Positions 1 to 5,253 of a stretch of 6,302 nt of DNA are shown piece after piece (the first letter of the stretch is position 1; every line of letters starts with the position of its first letter). Location: contig JAGDBH010000105.1 in assembly GCA_017959135.1 (NCBI GenBank), forward strand, positions 1 through 6,302. The letters are read 5' to 3'. A program made the translations under genes and the position numbers. This DNA is from Succinivibrio sp. Its GTDB lineage: Bacteria > Pseudomonadota > Gammaproteobacteria > Enterobacterales > Succinivibrionaceae. Under the pieces are notes generated by a model. The model saw only the letters and a list, made by a program, of their open reading frames with translations, was not told the DNA's origin and made no database searches.

Positions 1-143
1 TATTTTTTTTAGATAAACAAAAAAAACGCATATATTAGCTATTTATCAACTCAAATTTTTTTTTAAGTTTTTTTATTCTTTCTTTAATCCAGTCCACAAA
101 AAATAATTACTCTGCCCCAATAAAATGCAAATTTAATGAATAA
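1..143. other. A/T-tract-rich intergenic DNA upstream of purC
   Basis: No gene is seen here. The stretch is dominated by homopolymer runs: T8 at 3-10, A8 at 19-26, T9 at 56-64, T7 at 68-74 and A6 at 98-103. Such runs suggest intrinsically curved DNA or an upstream-activating A/T region for the purC promoter. The T8 at the left edge could also be the U-tract of a terminator whose stem lies outside the window, which cannot be judged. No ORF of useful length with a ribosome binding site was found. Confidence 0.5.
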
Positions 144-172
144 CTAAAGCTTTATATACATTAGTGTATAAT
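144..172 (+). promoter_or_regulatory. Putative sigma-70 promoter of purC
   Basis: A perfect TATAAT lies at 167-172, in the only purC-proximal region with a consensus -10. The -35 region at optimal spacing (about 144-149, CTAAAG) is a poor match, so the promoter may need the upstream A/T tracts or an activator. Transcription would start near 179, giving a leader of roughly 90 nt. An inverted repeat, TATACA-TTAG-TGTATA (155-170), overlaps the -10 and could be an operator. No PurR-type box is visible. Confidence 0.45.
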
Positions 173-190
173 TTCAGCGTTCACATGAAC

Positions 191-214
191 TTTAGCTTCT
201 TTTATGCAGCTAAA
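191..214 (+). promoter_or_regulatory. Leader hairpin 1 of purC mRNA
   Basis: TTTAGCT (191-197) and AGCTAAA (208-214) are perfectly complementary 7-base arms around a 10-base loop, inside the predicted purC leader. The loop side contains GCAG (206-209), which could alternatively pair with CTGC (239-242) in the next hairpin. The two structures could therefore compete. The role is inferred; only the complementarity is seen. Confidence 0.35.
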
Positions 215-228
215 ATCTTTCTTTTCAT

Positions 229-250
229 GGCAGGTTCACTGCCTTTTATT
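229..250 (+). terminator. Terminator-like hairpin in the purC leader (possible attenuator)
   Basis: GGCAG (229-233) and CTGCC (239-243) form a five-pair G/C-rich stem with a GTTCA loop, followed directly by TTTTATT (244-250). This has the shape of a short intrinsic terminator, and it ends 17 bases before the purC start codon. It could be the terminator of a transcription attenuator, the end of a short leader RNA, or a chance structure. The stem is short, so confidence is modest. Confidence 0.35.
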
Positions 251-267
251 AGGTTAAGTCAAATATC

Positions 268-1218
268 ATGAGTAACGCATTAACAAAAACCGATTTTAAT
301 TTCCCAGGTCAGAAAAGTGTTTATCACGGTAAGGTAAGAGACGTTTACAACATCAATGATGAAATGCTGGTTATGGTAGCAACCGACAGAATTTCTGCTT
401 TTGACGTTGTTCTACCAGAGGGAATTCCATACAAAGGACAGATGCTAAACCAGATTGCAGCAAAATTCCTTGATGAAACTACTGATATTTGCCCTAACTG
501 GAAGATCGCTACTCCAGATCCAATGGTTTCTGTTGGTATCATGTGTGAAGGTTTCCCTGTAGAGATGATCGTTCGCGGTTACCTATGCGGTAGCTCATGG
601 AGAGCATACAAGAGCGGTGTTAGAGAGATCTGCGGTGTTAAATTACCAGAAGGCATGAAGGAGAATCAGAAGTTCCCAGAGCCTATCATTACTCCTACCA
701 CCAAGGCTGAACTAGGTCTTCATGATGAAGATATTTCAAAAGAACAGATTTTAGAAAGAGGTCTTGCAACTCCTGAGGAGTATGCATTACTAGAGAAGTA
801 CACACTTGCTCTATTCAAGCGTGGTACCGAGATTGCTGAAAAGAGAGGTCTGAGCCTTGTTGATACCAAGTACGAGTTTGGTAAGCACAAGGGAACCATC
901 TACCTGATGGACGAAATCCATACTCCAGATTCAAGCCGTTATTTCTATAAGGATGGTTATCAGGAGAGATTTGAGAAGGGCGAGCCTCAGAAGCAGCTGT
1001 CAAAGGAATTCGTTCGTGAGTGGCTGATGGACAACGGCTTCCAGGGCAAGGCTGGTCAGAGCGTTCCAGAGATGACACCTCAGATTGTTGAATCAATCTC
1101 AAATCGTTACCTGGAGCTTTTCGAGAACATTACTGGTGAGAAGTTCGAGAAATCAGAGAACACTGACATTGCAGCAAGAATTGAAAAGAACGTTAACGAG
1201 TTCTTAAAGAACAAGTAA
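268..1218 (+). CDS. purC: Phosphoribosylaminoimidazole-succinocarboxamide (SAICAR) synthetase
   Basis: PurC is a cytosolic purine-synthesis enzyme that joins CAIR and L-aspartate using ATP to give SAICAR. The family core is complete: GKVRDVY (residues 21-27) at the ATP-binding N-terminus, ATDRISAFD (38-46), the first PurC signature [13 protein letters not shown] (99-111), the second signature LVDTKYEFG (197-205), and [10 protein letters not shown] (215-224). At 316 aa it is the long type, about 80 residues longer than E. coli PurC (237 aa). By recall the sequence is strikingly like Bacteroidetes PurC of about 314 aa, which suggests transfer between phyla. The start ATG is preceded by an in-frame TAG at 250-252 and only a weak Shine-Dalgarno (AGG at 251-253, far upstream). 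Codons look highly-expressed (AAG, TTC, TAC). The gene stands alone, is convergent with bioA, and ends in TAA 21 bases before a strong terminator. Function is secure. Confidence 0.97.
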   Translation: MSNALTKTDFNFPGQKSVYHGKVRDVYNINDEMLVMVATDRISAFDVVLPEGIPYKGQMLNQIAAKFLDETTDICPNWKIATPDPMVSVGIMCEGFPVEMIVRGYLCGSSWRAYKSGVREICGVKLPEGMKENQKFPEPIITPTTKAELGLHDEDISKEQILERGLATPEEYALLEKYTLALFKRGTEIAEKRGLSLVDTKYEFGKHKGTIYLMDEIHTPDSSRYFYKDGYQERFEKGEPQKQLSKEFVREWLMDNGFQGKAGQSVPEMTPQIVESISNRYLELFENITGEKFEKSENTDIAARIEKNVNEFLKNK

Positions 1219-1239
1219 CAGTCATAACTCAATGATTTT

Positions 1240-1267
1240 AAAGAGGTGCAAAAATGCACCTCTTTTT
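1240..1267 (+). terminator. Intrinsic terminator of purC, possibly bidirectional
   Basis: AAAGAGGTGCA (1240-1250) and TGCACCTCTTT (1255-1265) form a perfect 11-bp stem with an AAAA loop, and the T run extends to 1267. This is a textbook rho-independent terminator 21 bases after the purC stop. It sits in the 54 bases between the convergent purC and bioA stops. Read on the minus strand the same stem is followed by UUUAAAAU, so it may also end bioA transcripts, less efficiently. Confidence 0.92.
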
Positions 1268-1272
1268 GTTTA

Positions 1273-2619
1273 TCATGATATATTCTCAAGATTTCTTGTC
1301 AGAACCTTGTAGGTAATATCCATAGCTTTTGACAGATCCTCTCTGGAGATATTCAGAGGAGGATTAAAGTAAAGAGTATCCCCTATTGGTCTTAACAGCA
1401 GACCTTCCTTAAGAGCATCCTGATATATTCTGTATCCTAGTCTTAAAGAAGAAGGGAATCTCTCCTTTGTAGTCTTATCTTTAACAATCTCCATTACATT
1501 GATAAGACCGATACTTCTTACCTGACCAATATTTTCAAGTGAAGAGAATCTCTGGGCAAATGAGTCAGTTAACCACTGAGCTGTTTCACCGGCTTTTTCA
1601 ATGATATGGTCTCGTTTTAGGATTCTGATAACACTGAGTGCACAGGCGCATGCTAAAGGATTGCCTGCATAGGTATGGGAGTGAAGGAAAGCCTTACCCT
1701 CAGAGTATTCACCTAAAAAGGCTTCATAAACCTGATCAGTTACACCAACTACAGACATAGGCATATAACCGCCGGTAATAGCCTTGGACATACACATCAG
1801 ATCAGGTGTAATTCCAGCATGATCACAGGCAAACCATTTTCCGGTTCGACCAAAGCCAGTAGCAATCTCATCTGCAATTAAAAGCACACCATGCTTTTTG
1901 CACAGATCACTTAAGAACTTAAGGTATTCAGCAGGATATATTCTCATTCCACCAGCGCCCTGAAGCAGAGGCTCAACAATCAGAGCACAGAGTTCAGAAC
2001 CATGCTCTTTAAAAACCTTCTCTGCTCTCTCCATGCATTTATGTGGATAATCCTCAGGATGTAAAAACAGATCAGGAGCTTCAATATGAATGTTATCCAT
2101 CATCATCGGCTTATACATCAGATTATATAAATCCATACTACCGACTGATAATGCACCTATTGTCTCACCATGATAACCTTCTGACAGACAGGCAAATCTG
2201 CGTCTTTTTGTCTGACCAATCTGCTGCTGGTACTGAAAAGCAATCTTCAGAGCCATTTCTACAGATGATGAACCGTTGTCACCGTAGTTAAAGTGGGTAA
2301 TCCCCTTTGGAACAATGCTTAAAAGCTCTTTTGTAAGCTCTACTACCCATGGATGAGTGAAATTAGCAAAGATAACGTGCTCAAGAGTTTTGGCCTGTTT
2401 TGACAGAGCTTCTGATATTTCTTCATTGCAGTGCCCTAAAAGATTACACCACCATGAACTGATAATATCCAGAATTTCATGACCGTCCTCTGTAAAAAGA
2501 TAACAGCCCTTGCCTCTTACAACAGGAATAGGAGGAAAAGATTCATAATCCTTCATCTGAGCAGCTGGATGCCAGATATGCTTAACATCAAAATCAATTA
2601 AATTCTCATTAGCATTCAT
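1273..2619 (-). CDS. bioA: Adenosylmethionine-8-amino-7-oxononanoate (DAPA) aminotransferase
   Basis: BioA is a cytosolic PLP enzyme of biotin synthesis that converts KAPA to 7,8-diaminopelargonate with S-adenosylmethionine as amino donor. The 448 aa form a full-length class III aminotransferase. Visible features are HIWHPAAQMKDYE (14-26), the BioA-type SSWWCNLLGH (54-63), the PLP-phosphate region GDNGSSSVE (113-121), GYHGET (148-153), ADEIATGFGRTG with the pyridine-binding Asp250, SKAITGGYMP with the Schiff-base Lys279, and LLRPIGDTLYFNPP (408-421) with an Arg placed to bind the KAPA carboxylate. The SSWW motif and R410 region separate it from ornithine- or GABA-type relatives. The start ATG lies inside the end of bioD with an 11-base overlap, and GGAAGAG precedes it within the bioD coding region. 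Translational coupling is therefore likely, and the bioD nonsense codon could lower BioA output by polarity. The stop is TGA. Confidence 0.96.
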   Translation of the reverse strand: MNANENLIDFDVKHIWHPAAQMKDYESFPPIPVVRGKGCYLFTEDGHEILDIISSWWCNLLGHCNEEISEALSKQAKTLEHVIFANFTHPWVVELTKELLSIVPKGITHFNYGDNGSSSVEMALKIAFQYQQQIGQTKRRRFACLSEGYHGETIGALSVGSMDLYNLMYKPMMMDNIHIEAPDLFLHPEDYPHKCMERAEKVFKEHGSELCALIVEPLLQGAGGMRIYPAEYLKFLSDLCKKHGVLLIADEIATGFGRTGKWFACDHAGITPDLMCMSKAITGGYMPMSVVGVTDQVYEAFLGEYSEGKAFLHSHTYAGNPLACACALSVIRILKRDHIIEKAGETAQWLTDSFAQRFSSLENIGQVRSIGLINVMEIVKDKTTKERFPSSLRLGYRIYQDALKEGLLLRPIGDTLYFNPPLNISREDLSKAMDITYKVLTRNLENIS

Positions 2620-3283
2620 CGAAGTACTCTTCCATGTTCTTATAGCGTAAACTCAAATTCTTATCCCCTTTTCCAAGGGTTGCAATTACCTTAATACCTG
2701 AGATTTCTTCAATCATCTTAAGATTATCGGTATGCATCAGGGAATCACAATCATAGTTGTTAAGAATTACGCCTTTAACGTTAACATTGTTCTGCTGAAG
2801 GAAGCTTATAGTCAAAACTGTATGATTGATTGTTCCAAGCCCGGCATCTGCAACTACGACAGTATTCAGTTTCAGCGCCTTGAGGATATCGAGATACATG
2901 AGATGACAGTCTTTCTCCCAGACAACAGGACAGATAATTCCGCCTGCACCTTCCGAAAGAACATAATCATAGCTGTTTCTTAATGAATTGAAATCTGAGA
3001 CGATTCTATCCAGACTTGCAAAACGGTTCTCCCCTCTTGCCGCAAGGTGTGGAGATAAAGGTTTTTCATATAGATAGGAAAGAAGTGATTCAGTATTCTG
3101 ATTTATTCCAGAAGAATCTCTGACATAACCAGCATCAGAATGTTCTATGCAGTCAGAGCCACTAACAGCAGCTTTATACTATGCTAGGGATAAATTCTTT
3201 TTGGTAAGTTCTCTTGCAATAGCAGCACTTACATAAGTCTTACCGATATCAGTACCGGTACCTGTTACAAATAATCCTCTCAT
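2609..3283 (-). pseudogene. bioD: Dethiobiotin synthetase gene with an in-frame TAG at codon 35
   Basis: BioD closes the ureido ring of dethiobiotin from DAPA, CO2 and ATP. From ATG at 3283 (AGAGG seven bases upstream) the frame runs 224 codons to TAA at 2611-2609, the normal length (E. coli BioD is 225 aa). It is interrupted only by TAG at 3181-3179, codon 35. Before the stop are VTGTGTDIGKT (residues 6-16) with P-loop Lys15 and Thr16. After it, in the same frame, come YKAAVSG with the substrate-binding Lys37, LSEGAGG, and ADAGLGTINHT. The family has Tyr-Tyr-Lys or Gly-Tyr-Lys here, so a Tyr codon (TAT or TAC) changed to TAG is the simplest origin. No frameshift or other lesion is visible. 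The next internal ATG is codon 129, too late to restore the ATP site. It could be a recent pseudogene, a sequencing error, or a readthrough gene. It overlaps bioA by 11 bases. Confidence 0.9.
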
Positions 3284-3310
3284 TGTTAAACCTCTGTAAT
3301 AATGACAGAC

Positions 3311-3319
3311 ATTCTAACA
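3311..3319 (-). promoter_or_regulatory. Putative extended -10 promoter of bioD-bioA
   Basis: On the minus strand TGTTAGAAT carries a TG dinucleotide one base before TAGAAT, a 5/6 match to the -10 consensus (hexamer at 3316-3311). Transcription would start near 3304, about 20 bases before the bioD ATG. No good -35 is seen at 17 bp, as is common for extended -10 promoters. The cstA terminator lies just upstream, which supports an independent bioDA promoter here. The assignment is by pattern only. Confidence 0.4.
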
Positions 3320-3346
3320 TATTGAATCGACGAGGATTAAACAACG

Positions 3347-3379
3347 AAAAAATCCTCTGAGAATAGCCCCAGAGGATTT
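3347..3379 (-). terminator. Intrinsic terminator of cstA
   Basis: Read on the minus strand, AAATCCTCTG (3379-3370) and CAGAGGATTT (3359-3350) form a perfect 10-bp stem around a 10-base loop. A run of six T (3352-3347, partly within the stem) completes it. It lies 28 bases after the cstA stop and upstream of bioD, so it separates cstA from the co-directional bioDA unit. Confidence 0.9.
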
Positions 3380-3407
3380 CTTAATTAAAACCGATTTAAT
3401 TTAAAAA

Positions 3408-4853
3408 TCAGACATCAGTTGGTGCACCTTCAACAGGAGTCTTACCAAACTTCAGTAAGCTTACTAGGCAGATTACAGCAACTACAACACCAATGATGTT
3501 AGAAGTTGAGATATCTAAGCCGAAGCCCATTGTCTTCTCGAAGCAGATATAGCTTACAGAAACAACGGTGATGAAGCATGCTGGAAGTGTGCAGATCCAG
3601 TGGAACTTACCCTTTCTGAACAGGTAAGCAGCGGCTGCCCATAAGCAGATTCCGGCAAGAGTCTGATTTGAGAAACCGAAGTATCTCCAGATAATGTTGA
3701 AGTCAATCTGAGATAATGCAATACCGATTATGAATACAGGAATTGCAATTACAAGTCTCTTCATTGGCTTAACCTGTGGCAGATGAATAACATCAGCGAT
3801 GGTTAAACGTGCAGCTCTGAATGCGGTATCACCAGAGGTAACAGGTAGGATAACCACACCAAGAATTGCTAATAGACCACCAAGACCACCTAATAAGGCT
3901 ACGCATGAGTCGTTAACTACAACAGCAGGACCACCTGCAGCCAGTAGAGACTGTGCGTCTGGGTAGAAGGTCATACCAACGGTACACCATACTAGACCAA
4001 TAAAGCCCTCAGCAACCATTGCACCGTAGAATACCATACGGCCTTCTGACTCATTCTCAACACAGCGAGCCATTAGAGGAGACTGGGTTGAGTGGAAGCC
4101 TGACAGAGCACCACATGCAATAGTAATGAATACTAGAGGGAAGATTGGCAGATCATTTGGATGAGTATTGTGTTCAAAGGTTGCCCATGAGTAGAAGCTG
4201 TCTGGCATCTGAACAAACAGACCAATGGTTACACCAATAGCCATGATTAGCAGTAACGCACCGAATACAGGGTAGATTCTACCGATGATCTTATCAATTG
4301 GGATGATGGTAGCAAAGAAGTAGTATGCGAAGATTACACCTAACCATGCACCGAAGGTCATTACACCGTCAAAGTGACCAACTGATAGCTTTGCTAACAG
4401 ACCAGCAGGTGCAGTTGCGAATACGACACCAACCAGTAACAGAAGAATTGTTGCGAAGACACGCATACCATTCTTGGCAATCTTACCCAGGTTATAACCT
4501 ACAACATCAGGTACGTTTGCACCACCGTAGCGAACAGAAAGCATTCCTGAGAAGTAATCATGAACAGCACCGGCAAAAATAGTACCAAGTACAATCCATA
4601 ATAAAGCGGTTGGACCATAAACAGCACCTAGGATAGGACCGAATACAGGACCTACACCGGCGATGTTAAGTAACTGAATCAACCATAGTTTCCACTTTGG
4701 CATGGCAACATAGTCAACACCGTCACTCTTTGTTTTAGCAGGGGTTGATCTAGCTGGATTAGGGCCGAAAATTCTTTCGACGATACGTCCATACACGAAA
4801 TAACCTACAAGCAAGGCTATTACCGAGATAATAAACCACATATATCTTGGCAT
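3408..4853 (-). CDS. cstA: CstA-family carbon starvation / nutrient transporter (short type)
   Basis: This is a multi-pass inner-membrane protein of the CstA family. E. coli members are linked to peptide and pyruvate uptake during carbon limitation; the substrate here is not determined. Family motifs in order are DGVDYVAMPKWKLWLIQLLNIAG (44-66), GPVFGPILGAVYGP (68-81), GAVHDYFSGMLSVR (95-108), SGFHSTQSPLMARCVENESEGR (251-272) and LPVTSGDTAFRAARL (336-350). Many hydrophobic helices run from residues 4-20 to 452-467. At 481 aa it is the short form typical of anaerobes, against about 700 aa for E. coli CstA. The start is fixed by AAGGAG (4865-4860), six bases before ATG at 4853; an out-of-frame ATG at 4857 is too close to that site. 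It is monocistronic with its own terminator and is transcribed divergently from the flagellin gene. A CRP-like site upstream fits known cAMP-CRP control of cstA in E. coli. Confidence 0.93.
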   Translation of the reverse strand: MPRYMWFIISVIALLVGYFVYGRIVERIFGPNPARSTPAKTKSDGVDYVAMPKWKLWLIQLLNIAGVGPVFGPILGAVYGPTALLWIVLGTIFAGAVHDYFSGMLSVRYGGANVPDVVGYNLGKIAKNGMRVFATILLLLVGVVFATAPAGLLAKLSVGHFDGVMTFGAWLGVIFAYYFFATIIPIDKIIGRIYPVFGALLLIMAIGVTIGLFVQMPDSFYSWATFEHNTHPNDLPIFPLVFITIACGALSGFHSTQSPLMARCVENESEGRMVFYGAMVAEGFIGLVWCTVGMTFYPDAQSLLAAGGPAVVVNDSCVALLGGLGGLLAILGVVILPVTSGDTAFRAARLTIADVIHLPQVKPMKRLVIAIPVFIIGIALSQIDFNIIWRYFGFSNQTLAGICLWAAAAYLFRKGKFHWICTLPACFITVVSVSYICFEKTMGFGLDISTSNIIGVVVAVICLVSLLKFGKTPVEGAPTDV

Positions 4854-4966
4854 ACATGACTCCTTATATTTTATGTTTGTTAAGTAACTGTATATTAAAA
4901 TTTTCTTACTAGAAATAATCTAAGAATTTATGAAAAGTTGATAGGACTCCACGAAATTTAAGAGTA

Positions 4967-4988
4967 GTTTTAGATATCAATCACATTC
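4967..4988 (-). promoter_or_regulatory. CRP-like binding site upstream of cstA
   Basis: Read on the minus strand, this 22-mer begins GAATGTGATTGATATC and matches the E. coli CRP consensus at 13 of 22 positions by my count. It has a perfect left half (AATGTGAT) and a degenerate right half. It is centred about 124 bases upstream of the cstA ATG. E. coli cstA is CRP-dependent, so the position makes sense. One half-site in A/T-rich DNA is weak evidence, and the presence of CRP in this organism is assumed. Confidence 0.35.
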
Positions 4989-5031
4989 CTAGGATTAATT
5001 TTTGTTAAATTCTGAAATTTTTCTTTCTACG

Positions 5032-5041
5032 AAAACGTTTT
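5032..5041. promoter_or_regulatory. LacI/GalR-style palindrome, site 1
   Basis: AAAACGTTTT is a perfect 10-bp palindrome with the central AACGTT core typical of LacI/GalR-family operators, which are often AANCGNTT-like. It lies 80 bp, centre to centre, from the second site. The cognate regulator is not in the window. Confidence 0.3.
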
Positions 5042-5110
5042 AGTTTTTGCAATTCATTTATTTAAATAAAAAGCCTATTTTATGCCCGTCTTTTACTTTA
5101 TTTACTTCAG

Positions 5111-5122
5111 GTAAACGTTTAC
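5111..5122. promoter_or_regulatory. LacI/GalR-style palindrome, site 2
   Basis: GTAAACGTTTAC is a perfect 12-bp palindrome sharing AAACGTTT with site 1. It sits about 75 bp upstream of the inferred flagellin transcription start and about 260 bp from the cstA start, so it could serve either gene or DNA looping between the two sites. Family assignment is by resemblance only; Cra-, PurR- and CcpA-type operators share this core. Confidence 0.4.
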
Positions 5123-5157
5123 AGAATAATTAGATAAATATGAACAAACTCGATTCT

Positions 5158-5174
5158 ATTCAGAAATTCTGAAT
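5158..5174. repeat. 17-bp inverted repeat overlapping the flagellin promoter -35 region
   Basis: ATTCAGAA and TTCTGAAT are perfect 8-base inverted arms around a single central A. The element covers the place where a sigma-28 -35 should be, four bases before the GCCGATAT -10. A dimeric regulator bound here would block or replace -35 recognition. It could also be a chance symmetry. Confidence 0.4.
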
Positions 5175-5177
5175 GTT

Positions 5178-5185
5178 GCCGATAT
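5178..5185 (+). promoter_or_regulatory. Sigma-28 (FliA)-like -10 element of the flagellin gene
   Basis: GCCGATAT matches seven of eight bases of the sigma-28 -10 consensus GCCGATAA. It lies about 70 bases before the flagellin ATG, and late flagellin genes are classic FliA targets. The -35 (consensus TAAA or TAAAGTTT, 11-15 bases upstream) is poor: the matching position reads TTCAGAAA. Transcription would start near 5191, leaving a roughly 60-nt A-rich leader. Confidence 0.5.
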
Positions 5186-5253
5186 GTATGTATAACCACT
5201 AATAAATAAAAAAAAATAATAAAAAATAACTATCTAAAAAGAGGTAACACATA

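Larger units (their letters stand above)
4854..5253. promoter_or_regulatory. Divergent control region between cstA and the flagellin gene
   Basis: These 400 A/T-rich bases hold no credible ORF. From the cstA side they contain the cstA ribosome binding site, a CRP-like site (4967-4988), two A/T-flanked ACGT-centred palindromes (5032-5041 and 5111-5122), an uninformative A/T palindrome TTTATTTAAATAAA (5057-5070), an inverted repeat (5158-5174), a sigma-28-like -10 (5178-5185) and the flagellin ribosome binding site. The size is generous for two simple promoters and suggests regulation by more than one factor. No convincing cstA -35/-10 pair could be fixed. Confidence 0.6.

Noticed and set aside
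815..1102. 95-codon minus-strand ORF inside purC
   Set aside because: It lies wholly within the well-conserved purC frame, has no recognisable motifs, and is a shadow of that gene.
2043..2291. 82-codon plus-strand ORF inside bioA
   Set aside because: Antisense to conserved BioA coding sequence, of low-complexity composition and without a ribosome binding site; a shadow.
2609..2899. A separate short gene starting at the internal ATG (bioD codon 129)
   Set aside because: It is simply the C-terminal part of bioD. It lacks the P-loop and substrate lysine, so an independent function is unlikely.
2732..2983. 83-codon plus-strand ORF opposite bioD
   Set aside because: Antisense to the conserved BioD frame. 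It is open only by chance and has no family features.
3179..3181. TAG recoded genome-wide (for example to Gln) or as pyrrolysine
   Set aside because: The partial gene at the right edge ends in TAG followed by a proper terminator. No other in-frame TAG is seen, and BioD has no known pyrrolysine position.
4325..4582. 85-codon plus-strand ORF inside cstA, rich in His, Arg and Gln
   Set aside because: Antisense to transmembrane helices of CstA. The odd composition is a by-product of hydrophobic codons on the other strand.
5057..5070. TTTATTTAAATAAA palindrome as an operator
   Set aside because: It is perfect but made only of A and T in A/T-rich DNA, so the symmetry has little information.
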